This document shows, one piece after another, positions 1-10,534 of a stretch of DNA of 64,000 nt. The notes under the pieces were generated by a model. The model searched no databases. It was not told where the DNA came from and saw nothing but the letters and a program-made list of their open reading frames with translations. This DNA comes from Verrucomicrobiia bacterium (GTDB taxonomy: Bacteria; Verrucomicrobiota; Verrucomicrobiia; Verrucomicrobiales; Akkermansiaceae): assembly GCA_030432565.1 (NCBI GenBank), contig JAUIGV010000004.1, positions 186,001 to 250,000 of the forward strand. Direction: 5' to 3'. Within the stretch, counting starts at the first letter, position 1, and each line of letters opens with the position of its first letter. Both the position numbers and the translations under genes were made by a program.

Positions 1-2
1 TT

Positions 3-2390
3 GGTTTCCGCAATCCATGGCGCATGAGCTTCGATGGGGATGAGCTTTGGGTCGGAGATGTGGGCCAAGGCGCGCGCGAGGAGATCACCCTGGCCTCAAT
101 TGGAACAAACCACGGGTGGGCCTGGTATGAGGGCGATATTAACGGCCCAAAATTCAGCAACACCATTAACGGGGCTTCTCGTACTTCCGCAACCCACACT
201 CCACCCGTCTGGGCCTACAATCACGGCCTCGGAGAGTTCCAGGGGCGTTCGGTCACCGGCGGATTCGTCTATCGTGGTGGCAATGTCCCTTCCCTTGCCG
301 GTAAATACATCTTTTCCGACTACGTCTCCGGAAACATCTGGGCGCTGAAACGGAACGAGATACCCGGCGAGCCGGAAGTTGAAAGAATCGCAGGCGAAAC
401 CGGCATCGCAGGCTTCGGCCCCGACCCATCCAACGGAGACATTCTCATGGCCGACCTTGGAAACAATGTCATCCGGCGAATTGTATCACGTGATCTCGAT
501 TCCAGTTTCCCCGAAACGCTTTCCGCCACCGGTATCTTCTCAAACCTGACAGCCCTCACCCCAACTCCCGGCGTCGTCCCTTACGAAGTCAACCTTCCCT
601 TCTGGTCCGACCACGCACTTAAACAGAGATGGTTCGCCATCAAAAACACCACTGATGTAATCAATTACTCCGCGAAAGAAGCATGGACCTTCCCGAACGG
701 AATGATCTGGGTAAAACACTTTGATCTCGAGCTGGAAAGAGGGAACCCCACCACGAGGAAACGAATTGAAACACGTGTCATCGTGCGCAACCAAACCGGG
801 GAGACAAGCCCGGTCACTTTACTCTCCGAAGGAACCCCGGCTCGCTATCTCATCCCCACCAACTCGTCCCTCGAATCGATATGGCCAACCCCTTCATTTG
901 ATGACACCGGGTGGCCCTCGGCCACTCCGGGGATCGGATACGACGAAGACTCGACCTACCTCTCCGAATTCGGAACCGGTGGCAATCTCGGCGACAGTCT
1001 CAACGGAGAAAACACTTCTGTCTATTTGCGTATTCCTTTCGACGTTGCTGACGCAGCAGCCATTGCGACCCTGACGCTGCGAATGAAATATGATGATGGC
1101 TTTGCCGCTTTTCTCAATGGACGGCCCGTGGCCTCTGCCAACGCCCCTGAAACACTCACCTGGCAATCAGGAGCGACGGGTAACAATTCCGATTCGAGCG
1201 CAGTGTCTTTTGCCGACTTCCCCATCGATGCCGCGCTCCTCGTCGAAGGGCAAAATGTTCTCGCCATCCAGGGACTTAACAACGGGATCGGTAGTTCCGA
1301 CATGCTCATCAGCCCTGAAATCATCGGAGGCCGGTTCACCAACTTTGTTGATGGAATCTATGGTGTGTCATACCGGTGGAATGAGGCTCAGACTGAAGCG
1401 ACTCTCGTTCGCAGCGCCGGCGAAAACATCGACCTCACAATCAACACCCCGGATGGCGTTCGAAATCAAGTCTGGACCATTCCCTCCCGGGCTTCCTGCC
1501 TCGCCTGTCACACCGAACAAGCGGGCTTTGCCCTCTCATTCAACACTCCCCAACTCAACCATCCCGGCACCATCGAGGGAACCTCCGGGAATCTGCTGAG
1601 CCTCCTTCACTCCAGTGGCTACCTTGACCAGGACCCCGGAGTTCCCCTGACTCTGCCAAAGCACATCACCCCGGAAAACTCGACTTACTCTCTTGAGGCC
1701 CGGGTCCGCTCCTACCTCGAAGTCAACTGCACCTATTGCCATCAGCAAGGTGGCATCGAACCCGAAAGTTGGTTTGGAAATCTGGACCTCACCATGCACG
1801 AGACCGGACTCATCAACGGGATGCTTTCCGGAGGCGCCCAGGATCCAGGTGACCGGCTTATTATCCCCGGAAATCCGAACCGCTCGGCCTTGCTTTCGCG
1901 GGTCGCCTCCACCAACGGCTATTCCCGAATGCCCCCGCTTGCAACAAACGAGTCCGATCTCGTTGCGATCCAACTCCTTACCGACTGGATCAATCAAGAA
2001 GCCACCATCGAAACAGACTACAACACCTGGCGCATCGCCCGTTTTGGAAATGACACCTCACCCGAAGGCCAACCCGACGCCGATCCTGACGGAGATTCGT
2101 TTTCCAACGAATACGAGTATCGTTCTCACACTGATCCCTCCGACGGCAACGACTTCCTTGCAACCGGCTTCAGCTTTACTCAATCCGGCTCCGCAATTGA
2201 GATCAAAATACCAGCGCTCTCAAATCGGGCCGTCCTGGTTGAGCACTCAAGCGACCTTTTGAAGTGGCTTCCGTGGACCGCCGAACCCAACGATGGCATT
2301 CCCCGAAATCCAGCACAGCAAACAGTTCCGCTGATCGCGCCTGCGACTGGAAATCAGGAATACTTCCGGCTCAGAATCCAGAAGCGCTAA
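3..2390 (+). CDS. PQQ-dependent sugar (glucose/sorbosone-type) dehydrogenase fused to a cytochrome-c-like C-terminal part; 5' truncated by window start
   Basis: Frame is open to the window edge (GFRNPWRMSFDGDELWVGDVGQG, typical sorbosone dehydrogenase motif); CxxCH motifs SCLACHT and CTYCHQQ; C-terminal FRLR-type tail. Confidence 0.85.
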   Translation, partial: GFRNPWRMSFDGDELWVGDVGQGAREEITLASIGTNHGWAWYEGDINGPKFSNTINGASRTSATHTPPVWAYNHGLGEFQGRSVTGGFVYRGGNVPSLAGKYIFSDYVSGNIWALKRNEIPGEPEVERIAGETGIAGFGPDPSNGDILMADLGNNVIRRIVSRDLDSSFPETLSATGIFSNLTALTPTPGVVPYEVNLPFWSDHALKQRWFAIKNTTDVINYSAKEAWTFPNGMIWVKHFDLELERGNPTTRKRIETRVIVRNQTGETSPVTLLSEGTPARYLIPTNSSLESIWPTPSFDDTGWPSATPGIGYDEDSTYLSEFGTGGNLGDSLNGENTSVYLRIPFDVADAAAIATLTLRMKYDDGFAAFLNGRPVASANAPETLTWQSGATGNNSDSSAVSFADFPIDAALLVEGQNVLAIQGLNNGIGSSDMLISPEIIGGRFTNFVDGIYGVSYRWNEAQTEATLVRSAGENIDLTINTPDGVRNQVWTIPSRASCLACHTEQAGFALSFNTPQLNHPGTIEGTSGNLLSLLHSSGYLDQDPGVPLTLPKHITPENSTYSLEARVRSYLEVNCTYCHQQGGIEPESWFGNLDLTMHETGLINGMLSGGAQDPGDRLIIPGNPNRSALLSRVASTNGYSRMPPLATNESDLVAIQLLTDWINQEATIETDYNTWRIARFGNDTSPEGQPDADPDGDSFSNEYEYRSHTDPSDGNDFLATGFSFTQSGSAIEIKIPALSNRAVLVEHSSDLLKWLPWTAEPNDGIPRNPAQQTVPLIAPATGNQEYFRLRIQKR

Positions 2391-2480
2391 ACGCAAACAC
2401 AAGATAGCAATTCATGCCGAGTCTCCCGCAATTCACGCGAAGATTTTTGATTTAATCCATGACACATTACTGACGTTGGG

Positions 2481-3404
2481 ATGAACTTACTCTCGGCAAA
2501 AACAAGCATGAAATCATACCGGAACATCCTCGTTGGCATCAACTACACAACGGCATCCCGTCACGCCCTCCTGAAGGCCCATCGGATTGCTTCAGAGGAC
2601 GGGGCAAAGCTCACCGCCTGTCACGTTGTCCCGCTTGGAGAAATTACCGAATTTGTCGATTTCTACATGATCGAACACAAGATTATGACTGACGCCGCTC
2701 TTTCAAGTCTGGAAGGCTTCGTCGAAGAAACCCTCGGGGCCGATCACGAGGTCACCTGCATGATTTGTGAGGGAATCCCACATCATGAACTTGTCGCACG
2801 GGCAAACGAAGACGGCTACGACCTTCTGGTCCTCGGCGATGATGACTATGCCTCCGACTCGCGGAAGGCCGGGCAATTTGCTATTAAGTGCCTGCGTTTT
2901 GCAAAAATGCCCGTTCTCCTCATGAACCGTCCCGAGACAAATCCCGATGGTCCCATCGCGGCATGTTTGGATCTTTCCAATGCAACCAATCCGGTTCTCG
3001 AAAACGCCGCGCGCCTCTGCTCAATTTCGTCGCCGGATTTACACCTCGTGCATGTCGCCCGCCCTCCTTGGCTTCATCCCCTCAAGATTCGATACCGCAA
3101 GGAGGTCTTCGAAGACAAAGGTCTGAAGGAGCAATTCCACGAAGTCCTTGACGGACAACTCGAGGTCGTCCGGCAAAAAGCTGCCGAGCTCATTTCAAGC
3201 CCGATCAAAGTGTGCATGCTCGAAAGTGAGGATCCCACTCACACTCTGCTCGAGCACCTGGATGCAACCGACTACAACCTCGTCGTCATTGGCCGGGTCG
3301 GCAAAGGGTTCAAAGGCCTCGTCACAGACTTTATGGGAGGCACAGCGGAGACCCTCATTCGCCATCTCGGCTCCCCACTTCTTATCGTCCCACTCACCGA
3401 ATAA
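2481..3404 (+). CDS. Universal stress protein, two UspA domains
   Basis: MKSYRNILVGINY... and C-terminal VVIGRVGKGFKGLVTDFMGGTAETLIRHLGSPLLIVP. Confidence 0.88.
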   Translation: MNLLSAKTSMKSYRNILVGINYTTASRHALLKAHRIASEDGAKLTACHVVPLGEITEFVDFYMIEHKIMTDAALSSLEGFVEETLGADHEVTCMICEGIPHHELVARANEDGYDLLVLGDDDYASDSRKAGQFAIKCLRFAKMPVLLMNRPETNPDGPIAACLDLSNATNPVLENAARLCSISSPDLHLVHVARPPWLHPLKIRYRKEVFEDKGLKEQFHEVLDGQLEVVRQKAAELISSPIKVCMLESEDPTHTLLEHLDATDYNLVVIGRVGKGFKGLVTDFMGGTAETLIRHLGSPLLIVPLTE

Positions 3405-3424
3405 CTCCAGACCTTACCAAAACC

Positions 3425-4336
3425 ATGAATCAACCAAAAAGTATTCTCGTCGGAGTCGACTACTCCGAACAAAGCAAAAACGCACTTCGTGCCGCAGCCC
3501 GCATGGCGAACTCCCGAAGCGCCCAACTGGTTTGCTATCACGTTCTCGACAAAGAAGTTCTCACCCAGATCAAAAAGATGGATGAGGAAACAGAGAAAGG
3601 TGTCCTCAACTTTGCTCACGAAAAAGTAGCCGAGTTTATCCGGGAAGTGATTGGCACGGCCCACAACATCGTCACCGAAGTTCTTTTGGGCAACCCTTTC
3701 AAGCTCACTCTGGATCAGATCGAAAAGCACAATGCCGAGACACTCGTTCTTGGCTCCGGAGGATACTCGCAGGAAGACGGCCACCATGTGGGAGCTCTCG
3801 CTTCCCGTTGCATCAGGAAGGCACCCACTGAAGTTCTTCTCGTTCGCAACTATCAAGATCACCCGTTTGAAGACATCGTGGCCTGTGTTGACTTCTCCGA
3901 AAACTCAAATCGCGCCGTTCACCGGGCAGCAGTCCTGGCCTCCCAGGATCAGGCCCGCCTTAAGTTGATCCACGTTCACCGCCCCCCCATTTATACCGAA
4001 GCCGAGATGGGCTGGCTGGGACCGGCCTTCCCGATCGTCCCTGAGGATGGCATTCAGGAAAACCTTGCCGAAAGAGTCGCCGATTTTGCGAAACAAATCG
4101 AAGAGCAGTACAACCTCGAAAATGTCACCTCCGAGGTCATCACATCCCACAGCGTCCATCGTGGCATTTGGCAGGCACTCAAGGATACGGAGGCCGATCT
4201 GGTTGTTCTTGGCACACGGGGCCGCACTGGTTTCAAGAGCCTTCTTCTGGGTACCACCGCCGAAGGGCTCATCAACCATACCCCTTGCTCTGCCCTCACC
4301 ATCAAACCGGAAGGCTTCGAGTACAAACTCTTCTAA
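3425..4336 (+). CDS. Universal stress protein, two UspA domains (tandem paralog)
   Basis: KSILVGVDYSEQSKNALRAA... LVVLGTRGRTGFKSLLLGTTAEGLINHTPCSALTIKP. Confidence 0.9.
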   Translation: MNQPKSILVGVDYSEQSKNALRAAARMANSRSAQLVCYHVLDKEVLTQIKKMDEETEKGVLNFAHEKVAEFIREVIGTAHNIVTEVLLGNPFKLTLDQIEKHNAETLVLGSGGYSQEDGHHVGALASRCIRKAPTEVLLVRNYQDHPFEDIVACVDFSENSNRAVHRAAVLASQDQARLKLIHVHRPPIYTEAEMGWLGPAFPIVPEDGIQENLAERVADFAKQIEEQYNLENVTSEVITSHSVHRGIWQALKDTEADLVVLGTRGRTGFKSLLLGTTAEGLINHTPCSALTIKPEGFEYKLF

Positions 4337-4354
4337 AGAGCTTACGTTCTCGGT

Positions 4355-4723
4355 TAAAAACCAGGCCGACGAGAAATCAGGAAAGAATTCCATTTCCCCC
4401 AACTCCCTGTTTTCGTCGTCCCGGTCTTTTCTCGCCAAAGCCTCGACCGCGCCGCCAGTGAAATCGGCGATCTGCTGATCACGATCATCTCGGATGATGC
4501 CGCTTCCCTCTGGCTCAACGACCAATTCTGCTGGCAGGACACCGGACAATCGGTCTGGCGCACCGGCGAAGGTTACCGCCTTGTTCAACGCGACAACAAC
4601 CTCTTGATCCGCATCGAGAACGGCCCCACAACGTTCGCTTATTATGGGCTCCCCTGCCTTCCCCACGCGATAGACCATTTGCCAGAAGTGATTGCGGGAA
4701 AAGGCCGAGACTGTGGGAATTGA
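4355..4723 (+). pseudogene. Start-less open frame or gene remnant (~122 codons), function unknown
   Basis: Open frame after TAA at 4352-4354 with protein-like composition (...LWLNDQFCWQDTGQSVWRTGEGYRLVQRDNNLLIRIENGPTTFAYYGLPCLPHAIDHLPEVIAGKGRDCGN*) but no ATG/GTG/TTG near its 5' end. Confidence 0.4.
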
Positions 4724-5010
4724 GTGCAAGGCGCGAGGAAGGTGGTTATGAACATACGCAACTGACGAGCAACGCCGCAATCGGATCCCACGGGCCGGAA
4801 GTCTGTCAGCCCTCCCGCGCAGCGGCTGATCCTCTCGACACAACAATCCCCGTTTTCACGTAAGGACTTTTGGCAGATGGTCTAAAGAACAAAACTGACA
4901 GCCCCCGTATGTTAGGTCGGGCGACTTGGACATTTGTGAGGATTTTTTTCACTCCTACAAATTAATCGGAATTGACTTTATTAAAAAGAATCCGCTAACA
5001 CATCCCCCGC

Positions 5011-6237
5011 TTGAGCAAAAAACACACAACGGTCATCATCGGAGCCGGGGGCGTCGGAAACGTCGTCGCCCAAAAGTGCGCCCAGGATGCTGCCCATTTT
5101 GGAGAAATCTGGCTCGCCAGCCGGACCCTCGCCAAGTGTGAACAAATTGCGGCTGATATTAGAGACGCCACCGGTGTCGAAATCAAAACTGCCCGGGTCG
5201 ATGCCGACAATGTCGCCGAAACCGCAGCCTTTCTGAAGGAGGTCAACGCGACCTATCTCCTCAACATCGCGCTCCCATACCAGGACCTCACCTTGATGGA
5301 TGCCTGTCTCGAGGCCGGAGTCCATTACCTCGACACCGCGAACTACGAGCCTCTCGACAACCCACACTTCGAATACAAATACCAGTGGGAATATCAGGAC
5401 CGCTTCAAGGCAGCCGGGCTGACCGCAATCCTTGGATCAGGATTCGATCCCGGCGTTACCAATGTCTTCTGTGCTTACGCCCTGAAGCATTTTTTCTCCG
5501 AGATCCGCACTGTCGACATCATCGACGCAAACGCCGGTGACCACGGACTTCCTTTTGCCACCAACTTCAACCCGGAGATCAACATCCGCGAGATCACCGC
5601 GCCCGGCCTTTATTGGGAAAAGGGTGAATGGATCCAAACGAAGCCTCTCGAAATCTCCACCGACTACACCTTCCCACACAAGGAAATCGGAACCAAACGA
5701 ATCTACCTTCTCCACCACGAGGAGATGGAGAGCCTCGCCAAAAATCTCCCGGGACTAGAGCGCATCCGCTTCTGGATGACCTTCTCCGACAACTACATCA
5801 ATCACCTCACCGTGCTTGAAAATGTAGGCATGACCTCCATCGAGCCCATTGAGATCGGCGGCGAAAAAATCGCCCCCCTTCAGTTTCTCCAAAAGGTCCT
5901 TCCCGACCCGGCCTCGCTCGGTCCGCTCACCAAAGGCAAGACCTGCATCGGTTGCCTCATCACCGGGACTTCCCGGGAAACCGGCAAGGAGGAGAGCAAG
6001 TTCATCTACAATATTTGTGATCACCAGGAATGCTTTGCAGAAGTAAAGTCCCAGGCGATCAGCTATACCGCTGGGGTTCCCGCCATGATCGGGGCCCGTC
6101 AACTCATCTCAGGAGCGTGGCTGCGTCCCGGAGTATGGAATCTCGAGCAGCTGGATCCTGATCCCTTCATGGATGATCTCAATGCCTGGGGCCTCCCCTG
6201 GCATATCCTTGAAGTCGATCAAGAATTGAGTCTGTAG
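5011..6237 (+). CDS. Carboxynorspermidine/carboxyspermidine synthase (saccharopine dehydrogenase family)
   Basis: TTG start; IIGAGGVGNVVAQKCAQ, YLDTANYEP, GFDPGVTNVFCAYA; adjacent to nspC-like gene. Confidence 0.88.
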   Translation: MSKKHTTVIIGAGGVGNVVAQKCAQDAAHFGEIWLASRTLAKCEQIAADIRDATGVEIKTARVDADNVAETAAFLKEVNATYLLNIALPYQDLTLMDACLEAGVHYLDTANYEPLDNPHFEYKYQWEYQDRFKAAGLTAILGSGFDPGVTNVFCAYALKHFFSEIRTVDIIDANAGDHGLPFATNFNPEINIREITAPGLYWEKGEWIQTKPLEISTDYTFPHKEIGTKRIYLLHHEEMESLAKNLPGLERIRFWMTFSDNYINHLTVLENVGMTSIEPIEIGGEKIAPLQFLQKVLPDPASLGPLTKGKTCIGCLITGTSRETGKEESKFIYNICDHQECFAEVKSQAISYTAGVPAMIGARQLISGAWLRPGVWNLEQLDPDPFMDDLNAWGLPWHILEVDQELSL

Positions 6238-6401
6238 AGCAGTGATGGCCCCGGCCTGATCTGCGCTACTTCGAAACATGACGTCGCCACCGATTTGCGG
6301 TGAGCTGCGTGCGTCTCAGGTCCTGTGACCCCGTTCACCGGCCAACCTATCCCATGCAGGATCTTCCCTGCTTCTTGTTTCCCTCTTCTCAATTCTATTC
6401 C

Positions 6402-7634
6402 ATGAATCCCATTACTGTCAGCAGCCGACCTCTCGTCGCAAAAACATCCATTCCAAGCTACCGTCAGGGAGCGACTCCCATTCCTCAAATCGCCAGCGCC
6501 TTTCTTGAAAGCGGGCTCGAAACCCCCTCCTACGTCCTCGATCAACGAGCCTTCCACCACAACGGAAGCATCCTCAAGCACGTTCAGGACGAAACCGGGG
6601 CCAAGATTCTCCTCGCCCAGAAGGCTTTCTCCTGCCCGGCAATCTATCCCATTCTCCGCAACTATCTTGCAGGGACCACCGCCAGTGGACTCTACGAAGC
6701 CCGCCTTGCTGCCGAGGAGTTCGGAGGCGACGTTCATGTCTTTTCCCCCGCTTACAAACCGTCGGAAATGAACGATCTCGTGAAAATCGCCGATCACATC
6801 GTCTTCAATTCGGTGGCCCAGTGGTACCGCTATCGCGAGCAGATCCTCTGTTCTGACCGCCCGATCTCCGCCGGACTTCGCATTAACCCCGAATACGCCG
6901 AAGCCTGTGCCGAAATCTACAACCCCTGCGCTCCCGGCTCCCGCTTTGGCGTCCTCGCCGAACACCTCACCGCCGATGATCTCGAGGGCATCGAGGGGCT
7001 TCATTTCCACACGCTCTGCGAACAGGGCTCGGACGCCCTTGAGCGCACGCTTGAGCACGTCGTTACCAAGTTTGACAAATACCTCAAACAAATGAAATGG
7101 CTCAATATGGGCGGCGGCCACCTCATCACCTCGGACCACTACGATGTCCCGCGCCTCATCCGGATCATTCGTGAAATCCAGGCCCGCTACCCTCAACTCG
7201 AAATCTTTCTCGAGCCCGGGGAAGCGATTTCCTCCGGCGGTGGCGTCCTCATCGGCAGCGTCATTGATATCGTAAAAAACGGAATCGAAGTCGCCGTCCT
7301 TGATGTTTCCGCCACCACCCACATGCCCGACGTCCTCGAAATGCCTTACCGCCCAGATGTCGAGGGATCCGGCCAGCCGGGCGAGAAAAAATACACCTAT
7401 CGCTTCGGCGGACCGACCTGCCTGAGCGGAGACGTCATTGGTGACTATTCCTTCGACGAGCCCCTCAAAATCGGAGATCAACTCGTCTTCCACGACATGG
7501 CTCACTACACCATGGTCAAAAACACTACTTTCAACGGAGTGCCTCTTCCCTCGATCGCCATTATGCGCGACGGCGGTCCGGTCGAACTTGTTGCCGAGTT
7601 TGGATACGACAACTTCAGATCCCGTCTCGGATAA
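6402..7634 (+). CDS. nspC: Carboxynorspermidine decarboxylase (PLP, alanine racemase-fold family)
   Basis: ETPSYVLDQRAFHHNG, LLAQKAFSCPAIYPIL, GLHFHTLCEQG, LNMGGGHLIT, FGGPTCLSGDVIGDYSF; start set to internal ATG 6402. Confidence 0.9.
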   Translation: MNPITVSSRPLVAKTSIPSYRQGATPIPQIASAFLESGLETPSYVLDQRAFHHNGSILKHVQDETGAKILLAQKAFSCPAIYPILRNYLAGTTASGLYEARLAAEEFGGDVHVFSPAYKPSEMNDLVKIADHIVFNSVAQWYRYREQILCSDRPISAGLRINPEYAEACAEIYNPCAPGSRFGVLAEHLTADDLEGIEGLHFHTLCEQGSDALERTLEHVVTKFDKYLKQMKWLNMGGGHLITSDHYDVPRLIRIIREIQARYPQLEIFLEPGEAISSGGGVLIGSVIDIVKNGIEVAVLDVSATTHMPDVLEMPYRPDVEGSGQPGEKKYTYRFGGPTCLSGDVIGDYSFDEPLKIGDQLVFHDMAHYTMVKNTTFNGVPLPSIAIMRDGGPVELVAEFGYDNFRSRLG

Positions 7635-7639
7635 TCACC

Positions 7640-8521
7640 ATGAACGTTTTTCCCGCAAACGCCGCACCCTTCATCGGAGCCTCCGGTAACGAAATCCTGA
7701 GTGGCAGGATCGCCCTCCTCGGAATCGGCTATGACGGCACCACTTCCTTCCGGCCCGGCACCCGTCGGGGACCGGACGGGATCCGTTCGGTCAGCGACGC
7801 GGGAATCGAAACCTACTCTCCGCTTCAAGATCTGGACCTCGAAGACGTCACATTCTCCGATCTCGGAAACCTCGATATTCCCCACGGCGCACCTGAGCCC
7901 GTGATCGAGGCTGCCTATGAAGCCACGGCAAAGATCCTCGCCGCCGGAGCAACACCGATCGTCCTCGGAGGCGAGCATTCCATCTCACCGGGTCCCATTC
8001 GTGCTGCCTACGAAAAATATCCCGACCTCGGCGTGATCCAGTTCGACGCCCACGCCGACCTCCGCGAAGAATGGAACGGATCGAGAAATTCCCACGCCTG
8101 CGCGATGCGCCGCACTCTGGATTTCCTTCCCGCCGATCGTCTTCTCCAGGTCGGCATCCGTTCCGGCACGCGCGAAGAATTCCAGGAAATGCGCCACGCC
8201 GGGCGCCTCATCTCTCCGGGTGCTCCCGCCCTCACTGCCGCCTTGGCCGAACTTGGCAAACGTCCGCTCTACATCACCTTCGATCTCGATATCTTTGACC
8301 CCTCACAGCTTCCCGGCACCGGCACTCCCGAACCCGGAGGCATCGATTGGCAAACTTGCGAATCTCTCCTCCAGGTGCTCTCCGGCGAGAACATCGTCGC
8401 CCTCGACATCATGGAACTCGCTCCCACTCTGGACCACTCAGAAATTTCATCTGTCCTCGCCGCAAAACTCCTTCGCGAATGGATCCTTTTGATTTCCAAT
8501 CGCGCACAGAGACCCGCTTGA
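7640..8521 (+). CDS. speB: Agmatinase (ureohydrolase family)
   Basis: LGGEHSISPGPIRA, QFDAHADLREEWNG, SHACAMRR, ITFDLDIFDPSQLPGTGTPEPGG metal-binding motifs. Confidence 0.9.
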   Translation: MNVFPANAAPFIGASGNEILSGRIALLGIGYDGTTSFRPGTRRGPDGIRSVSDAGIETYSPLQDLDLEDVTFSDLGNLDIPHGAPEPVIEAAYEATAKILAAGATPIVLGGEHSISPGPIRAAYEKYPDLGVIQFDAHADLREEWNGSRNSHACAMRRTLDFLPADRLLQVGIRSGTREEFQEMRHAGRLISPGAPALTAALAELGKRPLYITFDLDIFDPSQLPGTGTPEPGGIDWQTCESLLQVLSGENIVALDIMELAPTLDHSEISSVLAAKLLREWILLISNRAQRPA

Positions 8522-8546
8522 GGTGATTTCCAGATATCGCCCGGAT

Positions 8547-9818
8547 TCACGTCCGGAGCCACGAACCCTTCAAACAGAAATACCCGAGCGCTCCGAAGAC
8601 CAGGGTGACGGCCGTTCCAAGTGCCTGCCAAGGATCGCGAAGAGTCAGAAGAACGGCAGAAATGAGAGTGGCCGAAACGAATAAAATCGGGGGAATTCTT
8701 TTCCAGCCTTTTACGAGATTCCGATTTTTGCCCTGAAACAAACAAAATACGGAAGCTGCCGCGCACAGTGACAGGGTCAGACCAAGATACCCGAGAAGAT
8801 CCTGCATGCTCCCAAATAAAATAAGAACCACCGCAACGCCCATTTGAAGGGTTACCGCCGGCCAAACCCTGCCGGGCCGAATCTCAAACGCCTTGGGAAG
8901 AATCCCGTCTTCCGCCATCTTCCCATAAACCCGCGGCCCCGCCATCATCATACTCAAAACCGAAGTCACCAGAGCCAGCGATATCACCAAACGGACAAAG
9001 CGCTCGAATCCATCGCCCCCGATCCACCCCGCCGCCAGGGCCGCCACATCGGCCTGACCCGAAACCACTTCACCCGGAGGAGCCATCACAAAGAGCCCGT
9101 TAAGCAACAAATACAACAAAGTCACCATCGCTGTTCCCGCCAAAAGCGACCTCGCCACAACAATCGGCGATCTTGACTCTCCCGCCACATAGACGGCCGC
9201 ATTGAAGCCTGAATAGCTGAGCGAGATCCAAACCAAGGCCTGGGCAAAAGCTAGAATGGCCGGGCCTTCGGCATTTCTCACGGAACCTTCACCCTGCCAT
9301 CCCACCGAGGTCAAACTCCAGACCCCATAAGCCAAAATCACGACCAATAGGACCAGCTTAAATACAACGGCGGCATTCTGAGTTGCGGCACCGATCACTC
9401 TCTTTGCCCCGTGGGCCAAAGCTCCCAAGACAACCACCGTGATTGCTGGCATCTTGGCTGGAAAATCGCCGGGCAAATGCTCCTCAAGCGCCAGCGCAGC
9501 ATAAGCAATCGCCCCGCTAAACCCTGCCAGCAAAGAAACCCAACCGGCAACAAATCCCACAAATGGAAAACCCGCCGCCGAAAGAAAAGCATATTCACCG
9601 CCCGAGACCGGCACCCGCTGAACCAGTAATCCGTAACTAAAGGCCCCGCAAAGTGCGATCAGTCCCGCCACCAACCAGGCCAACATCACCAGTCCCGGAC
9701 TGCCCAGCGACGCCAGGGTAAAACCCGAAGTCGTAAAGACTCCGGCCCCCACCATGTTCGCGACCACCAGAAAAGTCAGCGTCCAAAAGCCGAAGCCCTT
9801 GCTCCTGCCTTCGCCCAT
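8547..9818 (-). CDS. APC superfamily amino acid/polyamine permease
   Basis: Multiple TM segments; VANMVGAGVFTTSGF and GGEYAFLSAAGFPFVGFVAGW motifs. Confidence 0.85.
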   Translation of the reverse strand: MGEGRSKGFGFWTLTFLVVANMVGAGVFTTSGFTLASLGSPGLVMLAWLVAGLIALCGAFSYGLLVQRVPVSGGEYAFLSAAGFPFVGFVAGWVSLLAGFSGAIAYAALALEEHLPGDFPAKMPAITVVVLGALAHGAKRVIGAATQNAAVVFKLVLLVVILAYGVWSLTSVGWQGEGSVRNAEGPAILAFAQALVWISLSYSGFNAAVYVAGESRSPIVVARSLLAGTAMVTLLYLLLNGLFVMAPPGEVVSGQADVAALAAGWIGGDGFERFVRLVISLALVTSVLSMMMAGPRVYGKMAEDGILPKAFEIRPGRVWPAVTLQMGVAVVLILFGSMQDLLGYLGLTLSLCAAASVFCLFQGKNRNLVKGWKRIPPILFVSATLISAVLLTLRDPWQALGTAVTLVFGALGYFCLKGSWLRT

Positions 9819-10534
9819 TAATCCTTACGGAACCTCAGAAAGTAATTCTCTTTGAAGCCATCGATTTTGAGCTCCTCCACAAAGGTCAACCCGGCATCTT
9901 CAATCTCCTTGCGGAACACTTCCTTCCCGGCTCGAACGTGCCCGAGGAGCCACTCGCGGGACACGCCCTCGATCCTCTCGAAGTCAATCACCACCACAGT
10001 CCCGCCCTTTTTGAGAGCTTTGACCAAGGACTGCATGGTCCCCTTGGGATATTCGAAGTGGTGGTAGGTATCGCAAATAAAGGCCACATCCACCGAGTTT
10101 GGCGGAAGCGAAACCGAATTTTCAGGGCTCAGGACCGCCGTAATATTTTTCTGACCCTCCTGCTCGGCACGCGCCACAATGTGTTTCAAAAAGGCACCCG
10201 AAATATCAACCGAAGCAACCCATCCATCCGGACCCACCGCCTCCGCGAAGAGTCGAGAATAGAGCCCGGTACCGGCTCCAATATCCGCCACCACCATTCC
10301 TTTCTCAATTCCACAGGCCTTCAAAACCTGATCTTTCTCATGGAAAACCTCCCGGCTCTCCACCTCGAACCTTTTCAAACAATCATCGACCTTGAGTTCT
10401 GGGTCGAGAAACTTCTCGTTGATGCCTGGTTTCACACTCCCTTCCTGGCCGTCGTTGGTCGTTTCCTGGGCAATCAGGGAAAAACCGGCGAGGAGGATCA
10501 GCGGGACGGACAATGAAAATAAACGAGCCTTCAT
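9818..10534 (-). CDS. Secreted class I SAM-dependent methyltransferase
   Basis: Signal peptide MKARLFSLSVPLILLAGFSLIAQE; VVADIGAGTGLYSRLFAEAVG. Confidence 0.82.
   Translation of the reverse strand: MKARLFSLSVPLILLAGFSLIAQETTNDGQEGSVKPGINEKFLDPELKVDDCLKRFEVESREVFHEKDQVLKACGIEKGMVVADIGAGTGLYSRLFAEAVGPDGWVASVDISGAFLKHIVARAEQEGQKNITAVLSPENSVSLPPNSVDVAFICDTYHHFEYPKGTMQSLVKALKKGGTVVVIDFERIEGVSREWLLGHVRAGKEVFRKEIEDAGLTFVEELKIDGFKENYFLRFRKD

Noticed and set aside
3905-4846. 313-aa minus-strand ORF and many other long antisense ORFs (e.g. 6219..7505, 50857..51882)
   Set aside because: They are antisense shadows of confidently identified genes in this GC-rich sequence; no independent domain signal.
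4972-5000. TTGACT...CTAACA promoter upstream of the polyamine cluster
   Set aside because: The -10 match is poor and too close to the TTG start at 5011; not reliable without transcript data.
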